In this document: positions 41,501 to 51,085 of the stretch, in pieces
Layout of the letters: each line of letters opens with the position of its first letter
Numbering within the stretch: position 1 is the stretch's first letter
DNA from: Plutella xylostella
Taxonomy: Eukaryota; Arthropoda; Insecta; Lepidoptera; Plutellidae
Length of the DNA: 64,000 nucleotides
Direction: 5' to 3'
NCBI RefSeq assembly: GCF_932276165.1
Contig: NC_063986.1
Location: 11,854,501 to 11,918,500 of the forward strand
Program-made: the position numbers and the translations under genes
The notes under the pieces: generated by a model
Databases searched by the model: none
Told to the model about the DNA's origin: nothing
Seen by the model: the letters and a program-made list of their open reading frames with translations, nothing else

Positions 41501-43070
41501 AGAAAGCGTTTACCATAGTTATGAGTTGGAAACTTTAGCTGTAGTGGAATCATTACGTCGATTCAGAGTTTACATTGAAGGTATACATGTAAAGGTCGTA
41601 ACAGACTGTTCAGCTGTCCGTGCAACATTGACAAAAAAAGATCTAATACCGCGTATAGCTAGGTGGTGGATGTCGATACAGGATTATGACATTGAAATAG
41701 AATATCGTCCCGGGGAGCGTATGAAGCACGCGGACGCGTTAAGTAGAAATCCGGTAGATGTCGCTAACATCAATAGGTTAGAAGTCTCAGATTGGTTTTA
41801 TACAATACAATGCCAGGACGATAAATTAAAACACATAATGGACCTTTTGAGTTCCGGTTGTACCGACGCGGACATAGTCAATAATTATGAACTAAAAGAC
41901 AACCGATTGTATAAGAAAACACTACAGGGTAGTAGGTTAGTGGTGCCTGGTTTCGCTAGGTGGAAAATAATGCAGATGCACCACGACAATATAGGTCATG
42001 TGGGCTATAAAAGATGTTTAGAAATAATTAAACATGATTATTGGTTCCCCAAAATGTCGCGATTTATACGAAAGTATGTTTCAGCCTGCTTGCATTGTGC
42101 CTACGGTAAGGGCGAGACTGGTAAAAAGGAAGGTAAATTACACCCAATACCTAAACCATCTCAACCGATGAATATGATCCATATTGATCACCCAGGCCCA
42201 TTTTGCAGAACCAAGAAAGGTTATCAGTACATATTCGTAATCACTGACTCTTTTTCCAAATTCGTAATTGCCGAACCGACGCGTACCGTCAATTCAGTAG
42301 AAACGATTAGGGCGTTGAAGAAAATATTTAGTTTGTTTGGTTACCCAACGCGCGTCGTATCAGACCACGGAAAGGCCTTTACAAGTAGGTACTTTAAAAG
42401 GTTTGCTAACGATAAACAGTTTAGGCATACCCTGAACGCTATTGCATGCCCTCGTGCCAATGGGCAAGTAGAACGGACCAACCGTACCTTACTTGACGCG
42501 TTGCGGACAACCGACTCGGGTGAGACGGCTAATAACTGGGATAATATATTACCGGATGCAATCTGGGGAATAAATAATACGGTGAACGCGACAACCGGTT
42601 ATAAACCATATGATCTGATGTTTGCAAATCCTGGTCGATCTATTTGCGACGTAAACATTCCTGATAGACCGACAGAGGCCGTCGAGACTAGGCGTGCAAA
42701 GGCTGTAAAACGCATTAAAAAAGCGAGCAAGACAATGAAGGCACAATTTGATAAACGTCGTAAAAACGCGACAGTGTATAAAAAGGGTGACCTAGTTCTA
42801 TGGAAGCAGGCACCAACAAGTAGCGCAAGTAAGGTAAATACTAAGCTGGATGATTTATATTCAGGGCCGTATGTTATCACTAAGGTTTTAGGAAATGACC
42901 GATATAAAATCCGAAGTATCAAAGGAGTTCGTGGTTATAAGTGTTTTGTTGGAACAGTGTCATCTGACTCAATTAGGCCTTATCGGAGCGTTGCACCTGC
43001 CACCGATAGTGCATCTAGCTCGGATGAACAATTGGAGACTGAGGATCTTATAGATTTACTAGAGAGCTAA
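38562..43070 (+). CDS. Gypsy gag-pol polyprotein
   Basis: The ATG at 38562 (MKRRSARKED) is preferred over one 44 residues upstream, which lies within the LTR. The product is 1502 residues. In order: an acidic N-terminus; a retrotransposon gag domain (W-L-K-K-I-E-Q, D-K-L-R-G-Q-A-R-R-W); two CCHC knuckles (C-x2-C-x4-H-x4-C, twice); an aspartic protease (Y-L-D-T-G-S-Q-V-N-V); a reverse transcriptase (C-V-D-Y-R-A-L-N, catalytic A-F-L-D-D-L); an RNase H (E-I-H-T-D-A-C); and an integrase with an HHCC finger, a D-D-E core (H-I-D-H, V-S-D-H-G-K, N-G-Q-V-E-R) and a C-terminal domain. The catalytic residues appear intact and gag and pol share one frame. Confidence 0.92.
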   Translation: MKRRSARKEDNRVSAVETASTSTSTETNSNEVRMATEEEEDDSPPAKKLLKDLLVHEVDKALRSLQEETPKLCQSNLRAASLIPEFDPENEDCTITTWLKKIEQLGEIHGWDDKTKSFHLQDKLRGQARRWYNRLESYDYTWDDWKVMLIRAFPKHRDYGNMLENMLNRRKLPSETMTKYYQEKIAMCFRCNLSDAATLSCIIRGLPVQLQSNARAYQCTRPDQLYEGFLSALDDYRYPTFESRAFNKQPLERKPSAANTESDPCPRCKKTGHLVRYCPLPDLRSCFKCGAQGHIAPRCPVTKDAPINSSNTVKNIQLVQNYSDIYMKSVKVDGTYVKAYLDTGSQVNVMSTEVARLLSLPIKPTQIILKGFSGGMLTTRGEVTFKLEVDKLNIPCQAYLTDINMNNIHLLIGQPIINHEGVTLLVHNNTAVLQQDCDFLSQIEVTEERQKFNVVTHSKETLPPGSSIIMVDIEGNNQDADVITPARHFEMDGTSYSIPATILRGCQGHLKVFNSGTKDILWEPGVVLVRAEICKHTPLRHQVSHNDVTTSLAHNSVLCISPSHSHSHSHNHDSSIGGVNLNDIDVGALSEQELDCLINLLIKHKTCFACNTNELGCTDLVQMKINLNSDQPIHRRPYRLSYNEQAMITAKVTELLEAGIIKESDSSYASPVILVKKKNGDSRMCVDYRALNAITIRDRYPLPNIDDHVSKLAGKKYFTSLDMAQSYHQLSIHPDDTHKTAFVTPRGQYEYLRIPFGLANAPSVFMRLINKIVDLVGSDVKSGNCESDKKNNSTEILAFLDDLLIPSEDVTSGLQLLDTVLRVFETQNLRLNMKKCSFLKENITYLGHEISSDGIKPGAFKLEAVSKYPHPQNVHEVRQFLGLCSYFRKFIFNFAVIARPLTELTKKNAKWIWEEAQENSFQCLKIKLCNKPVLALYDRELPTEIHTDACQQGIAGILLQRQSDGTLRPVMYYSRVTSREESVYHSYELETLAVVESLRRFRVYIEGIHVKVVTDCSAVRATLTKKDLIPRIARWWMSIQDYDIEIEYRPGERMKHADALSRNPVDVANINRLEVSDWFYTIQCQDDKLKHIMDLLSSGCTDADIVNNYELKDNRLYKKTLQGSRLVVPGFARWKIMQMHHDNIGHVGYKRCLEIIKHDYWFPKMSRFIRKYVSACLHCAYGKGETGKKEGKLHPIPKPSQPMNMIHIDHPGPFCRTKKGYQYIFVITDSFSKFVIAEPTRTVNSVETIRALKKIFSLFGYPTRVVSDHGKAFTSRYFKRFANDKQFRHTLNAIACPRANGQVERTNRTLLDALRTTDSGETANNWDNILPDAIWGINNTVNATTGYKPYDLMFANPGRSICDVNIPDRPTEAVETRRAKAVKRIKKASKTMKAQFDKRRKNATVYKKGDLVLWKQAPTSSASKVNTKLDDLYSGPYVITKVLGNDRYKIRSIKGVRGYKCFVGTVSSDSIRPYRSVAPATDSASSSDEQLETEDLIDLLES

Positions 43071-43150
43071 ACCTAAGCTAAATTATTATTACTATGACTA
43101 AAGCATGTTTTTGTTCCCATTGCGGGAGCAATTGTTGCAGGATGGCCGAA

Positions 43151-43414
43151 TGTAAAGCAGCCTAGTAAGCCAAGCCACGTGACCTGCTACGTCACAAGCC
43201 AAGCCGGGAGGTGTTGCCAGGCCTGCATTGCTATGCTCGCCGCGCCTCCCCGCCAGCCGTACCAGCCGGTACCGCCCACTGCGCCTTGTATAAATAAACC
43301 CGCCACAAGTTGATCGGCGTCATTTTGCTCTTGGAAATTGTAAGGCGTTACGCTGCCCGAATAAAAAGCGATTATATTGTGCCATCTGTTTTTTACTTCT
43401 CGCCCTTCTTTATA
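43151..43414 (+). repeat. Gypsy 3' LTR
   Basis: Matches the 5' LTR except at one base. It is followed by ATAA and then the remaining 71 bases of the interrupted BEL LTR. Confidence 0.88.
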
Positions 43415-43489
43415 ATAATTTAAGATCATATTGGTCAGTAGGTCGCACATGCCTGCATTAATGCATGCATAAGAGTTGTACTTTGTACA
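43415..43489 (-). repeat. BEL/Pao 5' LTR, outer part
   Basis: Continues the BEL LTR after the gypsy element and its ATAA duplication, ending TTTGTACA directly before TAGG. Together with 38123-38270 it gives a 219-bp LTR equal to the one at 24598. Confidence 0.88.
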
Positions 43490-43544
43490 TAGGTCTCCCA
43501 CAAAACATCTACATTCTTAAATACTGTCGCAGGTGAATATTCTG

Positions 43545-44450
43545 ATGAAAAAGTTTACGATTGCGAGCAGCAAATGCGCGGGTCTCATTCGCAAGGTAAT
43601 TTTAGTGATGTAGATAAATGAAACTATGACTTCTTATTGTTGCACGTATATTCGTTTATTGACACTGGTATAAATAATTACTAATTTATACTAATAGTCA
43701 GAACATTAGTTAAAAGAGTACGTCTACTCTTTATAGCTTGCATGTGACCAACCGCACCCGCCGAAGAGAATACTATTCAGTCCACCAATCCTCACTAGGC
43801 CAGCGCGGTGGATTAGGCCTAGAACCCTTACCCGAACCCCAACAGCGTGGACGTCATGAGTTGTGATGCTGATGCTGACTGATGATTTCACTAGTCAGCT
43901 CTATTGCCTACAGGTCCGCTTCGCGAAGGGCTCGGCGCGGGGGCGTCGCCGGAGGCCGCAGCCCCCCGGCGACATCCACTACCTCCCCAACTGCACCGTC
44001 TCGTGCTCGCGCCACTGTCGTGAGTAATGAGATGATATCAGACGTAGTGTCTTTATAACTTTGTTTCAAGAAGTTCTTTTTTTATTTATTTTGCCTATTT
44101 CAGCTCAGTGTAGGTTTCTCTCTTTTCCGCAGTATAGGTATTCGAGTGCTTTTACTTTCTAATGTTGCCTATATGAATTAAATTATACTTATCATAGTAG
44201 TAAACGTGGATTATTGTTTTAGTTGGCCCGGAGTGGGCCGAGAGAAATAACAAATACTATCGTTACCTCCGCGAGTCGTCCAAGTATCTGCTCATTATAT
44301 TCACATTGTTTTCACTAGTAAGTTGAGTGAAAGATATTAGTAATATTATAATTTTTATTCTGAATGAATGTAAGTATAAACATAATAAATTAATAAGTAA
44401 CTATTCAATTCTGCTTGCAGTGTTGCATCAGCAGAGTGAAGATTATTTAG
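43545..44450 (+). CDS. Cluster gene 4: 93-residue tail-type membrane protein
   Basis: Exons 43545-43595, 43914-44019, 44223-44317 and 44421-44450 join in frame. The start used is the first in-frame ATG (MKKFTIASSKC). An acceptor-like CAG at 43532 leaves open that translation begins in an earlier exon. The second exon is Arg/Pro-rich with CTVSCSRHC. The third (95 nt, phases 1 and 0) encodes the membrane segment (YLLIIFTLFSL). The last encodes CCISRVKII and a stop, so only nine residues follow the membrane. AATAAA at 44460 lies ten bases after the stop. The layout matches cluster genes 3 and 5, which also end soon after the membrane exon. Function unknown. Confidence 0.6.
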
Positions 44451-44471
44451 CAATATCTTAATAAATTATAG

Positions 44472-45959
44472 CAAGGCCTGCTAGCGTGGAAGACAGTATT
44501 AAAAATATCAATGCAAAGAGTCAAGAGGTAAATTTAACGTTAGCAGCTGACGCTACACGAGTTCGTTATCGCTATACAGGGATTCACCATAAATACGACG
44601 CACTAAACGAGTTTATCGACGTCGATAAGGAACCCGTGACGCGGGTGCACTTTCCTATGAGACTATCAGTCAGGTGGGTCCATTATCCTAGCTGGATAGG
44701 GGACATTATTTTAAGGTCTTCGAATTATTCTGTGATTGTCGTATCATAAAAAAAAAATATGGTACCTGTACCTACTGTCTTTTTTCCTCTGTGATATTTT
44801 AAAAGCAAAATAGTGCGTTAAAATTTTCTGTTTTCTAACTCCCTTATAACCCCATTTAAATTAATTTATAACAAATATACAGTAAAAGACAATGCCATCA
44901 TGTTATGATATTTTTTGCCTCACACCTATTATATAGGTACATATCGTGCCTAATGTCTAGAGTGACGTGGAAGAGTGAATCCGAGCCGGCGACATGCTCA
45001 TCGCCACCTTGTGGCCAATCACCGGGTTTGTACACTGTTTATTACGTACTTCTATTTAGTGATAAGGTTTATGGTAGGGTTTATTTATCCATGAGCACGA
45101 ATTAGGGCATCAGCTCCACCATGTTTATTCAATTTACTACTCTTTTAACTTGTGCCGTGTTACCTAATTCTCAATGCCAACGTATCTTCGCATGCAGCCC
45201 CTGCCTTGCTTGGCCAGTATCATAATTATTATAATTATAATAGCTTGCCTTCTGTCCGTAGACTTACAACGCTATAGCTAATCTACTGAACTCATCAGGT
45301 TCTTCGTGATGTCGACGTCGCTGGTGTGCCGCTCGTGCTTCACCACCATGCCGTCGCTGACGTCAATGTTCGGCAGCAAGAAGCGCAGCCCCCGACAGTG
45401 CCCCGCGCCCCCGCCGCGCTGCCCCCCGAGCCCCTGCGTGTCGTGCTGCCGGCCCCCGCCGCCGCCGCCGCCCCCGTGCTGCCGCCACCCCTGCGAGCCC
45501 GACCCATGCCCACTGTGCCAGGCCGTGCCGCGCCCCCGCACCCGCCCGCGCCCCTCCTACACCCGCGCCCCGCAGTACCAGCCCCGCGTCGCGCCCCCGC
45601 CCCCGCCACCCGAATATGAACCGCAGGAACCGCGACGAGTATGCTTCAAACGTGAGCAACCTTCGAGATCTTTGAGTGATTATTTAGCCAATCTACGAGG
45701 TAGTTGAATATGAGTGTAACTATAGAATTAAGTGTAGGTGTATTCATAATTTTCTTAATTCCTTCCAGAAACGGCACAGGAGTATTCGAGTAAATGTTGC
45801 TCGTGCAAAATCTGCGTCTTGTTCGCGATGACGCTTGGTGCAATTGTAAGTTTCGTTTTTTTTATTATTAAGCTTTGTAAATTAAATCCCCAAATTGATA
45901 ACTATAATTGTAGTTTTATTCTTTTTCAGTATTACCTCTGTCGGTGTCGGGTTCTTTAA
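44472..45959 (+). CDS. Cluster gene 5: Pro/Cys-rich membrane protein (5' partial)
   Basis: Exons 44472-44673, 45299-45699, 45769-45845 and 45930-45959 join in frame to 235 residues. The first needs a further upstream exon ending in phase 1, which I did not find. The second encodes a striking Pro/Cys block (PPPRCPPSPC, CCRPP, CCRHPCEPDPCPLC), an Arg/Pro region and a Ser-rich end. A second strong donor, AAAC|GTGAGC at 45652, would shorten this exon by 48 nt in the same phase. The 77-nt third exon (phases 1 and 0) has KCCSCK followed by the membrane segment (ICVLFAMTLGAI). The last encodes YYLCRCRVL and a stop. Cysteines next to the membrane could be palmitoylated (inference). AATAAA lies at 46078. 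Confidence 0.62.
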
Positions 45960-46718
45960 CAAGGAAGTGTAAGTTCGCTGTGTAATGCAATAAGATTGTA
46001 AATTAATGAAATTACTGTGATTGTGCGAAGTTTTATAACACTGTATTCAACCTGCACAAATAATTATGTTTTTTTGTAATAAAGTACTAAAGTCAATAAG
46101 AATAAGAGTTTTATTTTCAAGGTGGTTGAGCAGCTACAGCGTGTAGGATTCCCAAATGTCTGATGATGATGATGACCAGCATATAATGAAGCCCAGTGGC
46201 TACACGCCTGGCACGACTCCATTTGGGGGAAATGAGGCCGTTAATATTCTGAGCATCTTGTGAGATTTTTGAAACATCTTTGTCAAGATTTGTCAATCAC
46301 ATCAAAAATAGTTAGTCTCACAGAGTAGGTAACATTGGTTAGTCTATGAACAAATTTCTTTCCACTTCCTTCACAAAGTACAAAGTAGGTAAAATTGATA
46401 ATCGTAAACAAGGAATATTACTACATCCACCGTTATGAATTTAATATAATAGGTACTATTAAATTGAACAGAAGATGGACGACTTGTTGCGGTATTTGTC
46501 AGCGTAAAAAAGCATTAATAGTTAGCACTCTGAGCGCCGTACACACACACATTACGTTTTACTTTAATGCAGTGAATTAATTGCAGTTAATCATGCCCTG
46601 ACCACAGACTTCAAACCACTCCCATCATGCCGTTAACGTGAATCAATCAGATGTCTTTGGACTATACCCGGCTGTACGAAATCAACCAGTTGCTCAATCT
46701 CTCAAGAGCTCTATCCAG

Positions 46719-49158
46719 GTGTGCCCAAGTCTGAGACTGCGAGAGTGAGCATGCGGCGTCGGTCCCCGGGCTGCACCCGGCCCAGCAGGCGAGGTATGAC
46801 ACATTCTTCTTCTTCTTCTTCAGGTGCCATCTACTATTGTAGGTCGGCTATCATTGTGGCCACTTGGGCCCGGGAAGTCGCAGCTCGGAATAGCTCTATG
46901 GTGGACATATTGAACCATTCGGCGAGGTTCTGTAGCCAGTGGGTTCTTCTACGGCCAGATCTTCTTTTGTCCTGTATTTTCCCTTGCAGTATGAGTTGTA
47001 GGAGGGCATATTTGGCCTAAGTATTGCACATGAAACATTGTTATTGTATTAATGCGAAAGTTTGTGAGTGTGTTTGTTACTTCTCCATTTCAAAAGGGCT
47101 GAACCCGTTTTAATTAAAATTCGGTATGGGGTTAGCTTAGCCCACACTTTGGATTAACACATAGGCTACTTTTATCGTGTAATTCCCACGGGGAAACGAA
47201 GCTCGCGGGAATAGCTAGTAGTACATAAACCGATGACCACGTTCCGTACGTAGAGAGTTATTAATATAATGATGTTTCCAGACGATGGCGATTCCTGCGT
47301 TTGTGGATTATACGATATTATTTCACACTACAAATCCACCATTTTGTTTATTTTCTTCATTGGTTTGGTAAGTGTTTTTTTAATATGTAAAATTATAGGT
47401 TGTTACTTACATTAATGAAATTCTTGTTTACAACCTTTTCCAGTTAGGCTGCTGTTGTTCGACGAAAATTAAAACCGGTGAAGCTTCAGGGGATCGTTCC
47501 TTTCCAATTCGCATTCTTATATCGTAAGTAAATGGAGGGAAAAGTATATGTAATTTTTAAAAATCAATACCTAATTAATTATTGAACTAATTTGTTGTAG
47601 CATGCTCAATCTCTGTGCGTGTGCCGTGGGGTTCGGTGTCCGGCTCATTGTATCAATACTGTTCTGTATCGGAAAAAATGTGAGATTATGTACCTACTTT
47701 TCTTATATTAATTTAAATTTAGTTTTGCGCTTCCTCTATGCTAGTTTGTTATTATTTTCTGTTCATATATTTTCTTATTGTATTTTAAATAAAAGTATTT
47801 AAAGTACATATTAATAAGATTTATTTATTTTTATAGTGTAATTACACTGGTATGTACTTGGTTTCAGCTTCCAGCCCTCTGCAGTGAGTGTCTCACTATG
47901 GCCAAAGATAAACATAAATTAACAGTAAGTATAACTCTTATTGATCGTAAATGTAATATTTTGGTGGGGAAGTTTTCACTGACCCAATTTCGTATATTGA
48001 TACTAGTTATGCAATTTTGGTATGCAGAGTAGTGGTAGCTCAGTCGGGTAAGCGCCCGCTTCTTACGCCAGAGATGCGGGTTCGAATCCACGCTGACATG
48101 TACCAATGAGTTATTTGAATTTGAGTAGGTACAATGTATACAATCGCTCTTAAGGTGAAGGAAAATATCGTGAGGAAACCTGTATAAATTAAATACAAAT
48201 TTAGAATTTAGAATTTCAAACCACCAACCCGCAGTGGACCAGCGTGGTGGGAAATGTTCCAAGCGTTGGAAGGCAGTTTAGACCTTGGGGATATATGTAT
48301 ATACACAATGGTTTGACTCGAGAGAGCCAGGTGCAGATACTTACACCCCCACAGAGAATAAAATAAAATAGATCAATATGCAATTCGTAGTTTTAGGTAA
48401 TAACTTACCAGTGTTTTTTTTTCTTATTTTAGGAAAATCAATTACCAATAAAAAGCGATTTACCAGATATAGAAAACAAGAAAGCATCGAAGATGATGTA
48501 TGAAAGAAATGAACATCTACCAAGAAATCAAACCCTTGAAAATGATTATAATACATCCTTACCTTTACTGGAATATACAGCTTACTGCTCAAATGATACT
48601 GGTGAAGTCGAACGAAAACATCAGGAAATCATTAGTCTTTTGAAGAAACATTCCTGCTATTGTGAAAGAACAGACACGATGGCTGAACCGAAAAATCAAA
48701 TAGCAACATCTGATGATTGTGATGTAAATTGTAGTACAAAACTGAAGTTGTGTATATGTGATTCAGGTTCCAAAACATCTGATCCTGAAACATCAGGTTT
48801 AAATGCAATGCAACCTTATAAAAAATATTCTGAAGGAATTGGACATCTCAGAGAACTAGGGTTATCTCCATCAGAGTCATGTTTATGTGAAAATATATCG
48901 GCCATGTCAGAAGAAACTAAGAAAATGCCAATTTTTGTAAAAGTAACAATTGATACAAATGCTGGTCATTCCTCTAGATTTATATCAAGCCCTTATGTAG
49001 TGTCGCCATCTTTAAATTTTCATAATCAAAACATAAATAAGTCAGTTGCTTTAGACAACACAAATAAAGCACTTGTTTTGTATAAATATAATAATTTAAA
49101 GAAGGCAAATAAGTGGAATTTACGTTTTTTTCCATGGAAGAAAAAGGGAACTAAGTAG
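46719..49158 (+). CDS. Cluster gene 6: membrane protein with long acidic tail
   Basis: Exons 46719-46793, 47282-47367, 47444-47523, 47601-47679, 47868-47924 and 48433-49158 join in frame. The in-frame ATG at 46751 (MRRRSPGC) would give 356 residues; an upstream exon is also possible. The second exon (86 nt, phases 1 and 0) encodes the membrane segment (STILFIFFIGL). The third (0-2) has LGCCCSTK. The fourth (79 nt, 2-0) encodes a second hydrophobic stretch with three cysteines (VRLIVSILFCIG). The last exon encodes 241 residues rich in Ser, Asn, Lys and Glu with scattered cysteines (CYCERT, KLCICDSG, CLCENIS). A LINE fragment and a Helitron-like repeat occupy the first intron and a SINE the fifth. 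Function unknown. Confidence 0.65.
46805..47030 (-). pseudogene. LINE C-terminal fragment
   Basis: Minus-strand translation gives GKIQDKRRSGRRRTHWLQN and WFNMSTIELFRAATSRAQVA before a stop, a C-terminal motif common to non-LTR elements of insects. A CTTCTTCTTCTT run at the low-coordinate end fits a 3' tail of GAA repeats. Only the last 70 residues remain. Confidence 0.6.
47035..47216. repeat. Lepidopteran repeat, possibly Helitron 3' end
   Basis: GAAAGTTTGTGAGTGTG, then GGGCTGAACCCGTTTTAAT, CATAGGCTAC, and the end GAAGCTCGCGGGAATAGCTAG match a sequence found very often in Lepidoptera. The CTAG end after a GC-rich stretch is Helitron-like; this assignment is tentative. Confidence 0.45.
47601..47679 (+). 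CDS. 79-nt exon of cluster gene 6
   Basis: Bounded by TTGTTGTAG and AAT|GTGAGA, phases 2 and 0. It encodes a hydrophobic, Cys-containing helix. Exons of the same length, phase and position lie at 22298-22376 (cluster gene 2) and 54581-54659 (cluster gene 7). Confidence 0.65.
48026..48377 (+). mobile_element. tRNA-derived SINE, copy 1
   Basis: The head reads GTGGTAGCTCAGTCGGG (A box) and GCGGGTTCGAATCC (B box). A body follows with GGTGAAGGAAAATATCGTG and CAGCGTGGTGGGAAATG, then a tail of GAATAAAATAAAATAG. It aligns throughout with the copy at 55063-55398. The target duplication was not resolved. It lies in the fifth intron of cluster gene 6. Confidence 0.85.
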
Positions 49159-49640
49159 GTATATAATTATGTATATTCTATACCTACCAATGTTTCAAAA
49201 GATAGATCGATCATGTAGGGTCATGCAGAATTTGCTACCATTAAATAATTAAAAAAAAAAAATGCTATCATTTGATCAAAAAGAATAAAAAGCAACTTTT
49301 TATATCCATATACAATAATTATAAGAAAATCTCTACCGATATCACCACGTTTTTGTCAGATCAAAGATAAGAAAGACATGGAAGAGATAAATAGTAATTT
49401 CATGAAGAATATAACATAAGTAGGTACCTAGTATGGAGGCGGTATGAAGCTTTGCTTTCCTAGGAAAGCGGAACCCTCCATTGAGTCGGAGTCCGCGTTG
49501 TTCTATGGTGCCCTCATATAGCGGTCGTATAATCGCATTCACACCATATTGTGTCACTGACATGTGACACTGAAGTTTTTTGAGTGCTATAAAACACCCG
49601 TGAAGTGTGAATAAGTTAAAGGAGCAGCACCATGGAAGTA
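49159..49640. other. Intergenic 3' of cluster gene 6
   Basis: AT-rich. I see no exon. The sequence at 49455-49500 (GCGGAACCCTCCATTGAGTC) resembles a fragment of the lepidopteran repeat listed at 10108. Confidence 0.4.
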
Positions 49641-49853
49641 TAGTGCGACAAACTTATCTGTTCCGGTGAGACCGAACTAAATTGATCCATATCTTGTTAC
49701 TCACTAATGAATTGTATGTTGTAAAAGATTAGATGGGTTTATTAACACCGCAAGAGCGAATTAACAATACGAGCAAACTTAAAATCTTATAGAATTAAGA
49801 AATATTAAACATTTATGTGAGCTGTCACCGGAACAGATAAGTTTGTGGCACTG
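49641..49853. mobile_element. TA-flanked MITE, family member 2 (213 bp)
   Basis: Begins TAGTGCGACAAACTTATC and ends GATAAGTTTGTGGCACTG, with TA on both sides. It has the same length and largely the same interior as the copy at 14456-14668 (for example GAGCGAATTA and AACTTAAAATCTTATA). Confidence 0.8.
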
Positions 49854-51085
49854 TAATAAGTACTGTAGTCAGTTAGTACAGTTCTCCCATATTAATAATG
49901 CGCATGCAAATCTTCGCAAACTGTCGTATTCCCGGAAACACCCGAATCAGTGCCTTAAACAAAGCACTTGCATTTTGATCCTTGTTCGAAAGAAATAGTA
50001 GTCAATATCATGTGACACATAATCGAAAACAATTTGGGCGGTCGGTGGCTGTCACCGATCAGTCAAGGGTCTCAAGGTCTAGATCAATATTACTTTTGTG
50101 GAATTATAAAGAGCTGCAATTACACATCGTTCTTGTTATTTTTTTCAAATGTGAATTTAATTTAAACTTTAATTATTTTTGACGATGCCATATTATGAGG
50201 CACATTTAAGAATAAAATATGCGTCACATTGATAGACTTCACTTTGCCAATGAAGCCACACCCAAAAGACCAAGTTTGTAATTGTAATATTATTGTGAAT
50301 GATCAGCGCTGTAAATACTTTTCAACTGAGATTTTAATGTAAACATTTTTATTAATGTGAAATAATCAGTGCTGTAAATACTTTTGAACTGAGATTTAAA
50401 TTTTTTTATATAAACCTGTGTTTGAAATCCATTTCTCCTTATAATATAAACCTTGTGTTATTCAAACCTTCTTTCATCCATCTTTACATCAGCTTCAGTA
50501 AGACACTTGAAAAGTACCTACTGTAACATTTTCGAAGTAAATTTTAATATTATGGAATATTATGAATTATCGAATCAAATTTCGTTACTGATAAATCAAT
50601 TATCTCTTTTAGCACCAATTACATAATTCTACTAAAATTTCATGAAGAAAATGCATTTAACCACTCTAAATACATAATAGTTTTCTAACGCTCGGGAATA
50701 CGACCGTTGCCGAACAATGACGAAGATTTCTATGTGCATTATCAATTTTGGGGAACTGTACTTATTACTTTCATGAGAAACACTGATTTATGTGTGAATC
50801 AGTGTGAATGGGCATTTACGGAGGCACCGCTTTCCCTACGAAACCAAACAGCCTCGGAATAAGAAGCCAGAGTTTTCACCACAGAGTCGTAATAGAGGTA
50901 TCCCATTGTATCCGGCCAAAATCACCTGACTTACTGACAATTTGACATTATGTAATGAAATATTTCTTTCAAATTATGTAGAGCTTTAATTCTTATCAAA
51001 ATAATACCCAAAATACCATCCACGCATTAAAATCCAATACAGAAACACCAACAAAAACCTCCGCTAAAAAAAATCTCGTGAAAAG
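49854..51085. other. Intergenic, no gene seen
   Basis: AT-rich. The only structure noted is an imperfect tandem duplication at about 50285-50400. The promoter and 5' UTR of the single-exon gene at 51086 must lie at the right end. Confidence 0.45.
50285..50402. repeat. Imperfect tandem duplication of about 60 bp
   Basis: The sequences AATGATCAGCGCTGTAAATA and AATAATCAGTGCTGTAAATA, each followed by CTTTT[CG]AACTGAGATTT, repeat with a period of about 60-70 bases. Two units only. Confidence 0.6.

Larger units (their letters stand above)
38271..43414 (+). mobile_element. Ty3/gypsy LTR retrotransposon, intact
   Basis: Two 264-bp LTRs (38271-38534 and 43151-43414) differ at a single base (G at 38347, A at 43227). 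ATAA flanks the element at 38267-38270 and 43415-43418. One gag-pol ORF runs uninterrupted. A purine-rich stretch with GCAGGATGGCCGAA precedes the 3' LTR, which resembles the Mag lineage (tentative). It sits inside the 5' LTR of the BEL element, so it is younger than that insertion. Confidence 0.9.
24598..43489 (-). mobile_element. BEL/Pao LTR retrotransposon with envelope-like ORF, nested insertions
   Basis: The LTRs are 24598-24816 (3' LTR) and 38123-38270 plus 43419-43489 (5' LTR, split by a gypsy element). By direct reading they are identical over 219 bases and have TG...CA ends. TAGG flanks the whole block at 24594-24597 and 43490-43493. Internal order on the minus strand: leader, gag-protease, pol, envelope-like region, purine tract (about 24817-24840, read on the minus strand). 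A LINE (30878-36099) splits the protease region. The element lies between the last exon of cluster gene 3 and the first of cluster gene 4. LTR identity points to a very recent insertion. Confidence 0.9.

Noticed and set aside
44905..45105. Plus-strand 66-residue frame between exons of cluster gene 5
   Set aside because: It lies in an intron, has no codon bias, and no splice sites join it in frame.
45278..45659. Minus-strand open frames rich in Gly, Ala and Arg
   Set aside because: They are the reverse of the Pro/Cys-coding exon of cluster gene 5, where GC-rich codons leave all frames open.
46651..46732. Plus-strand frame MSLDYTRLYEINQLL as the start of cluster gene 6
   Set aside because: It is out of frame with the following exon by every splice choice I could find, and it stops at 46732 without splicing. 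It may still be a short upstream ORF.
48026..48100. tRNA gene
   Set aside because: A and B boxes are present, but the sequence runs on into a shared 300-base body and GAATA-type tail, and a second copy with a target duplication exists at 55063. It is a SINE head, not a tRNA gene.
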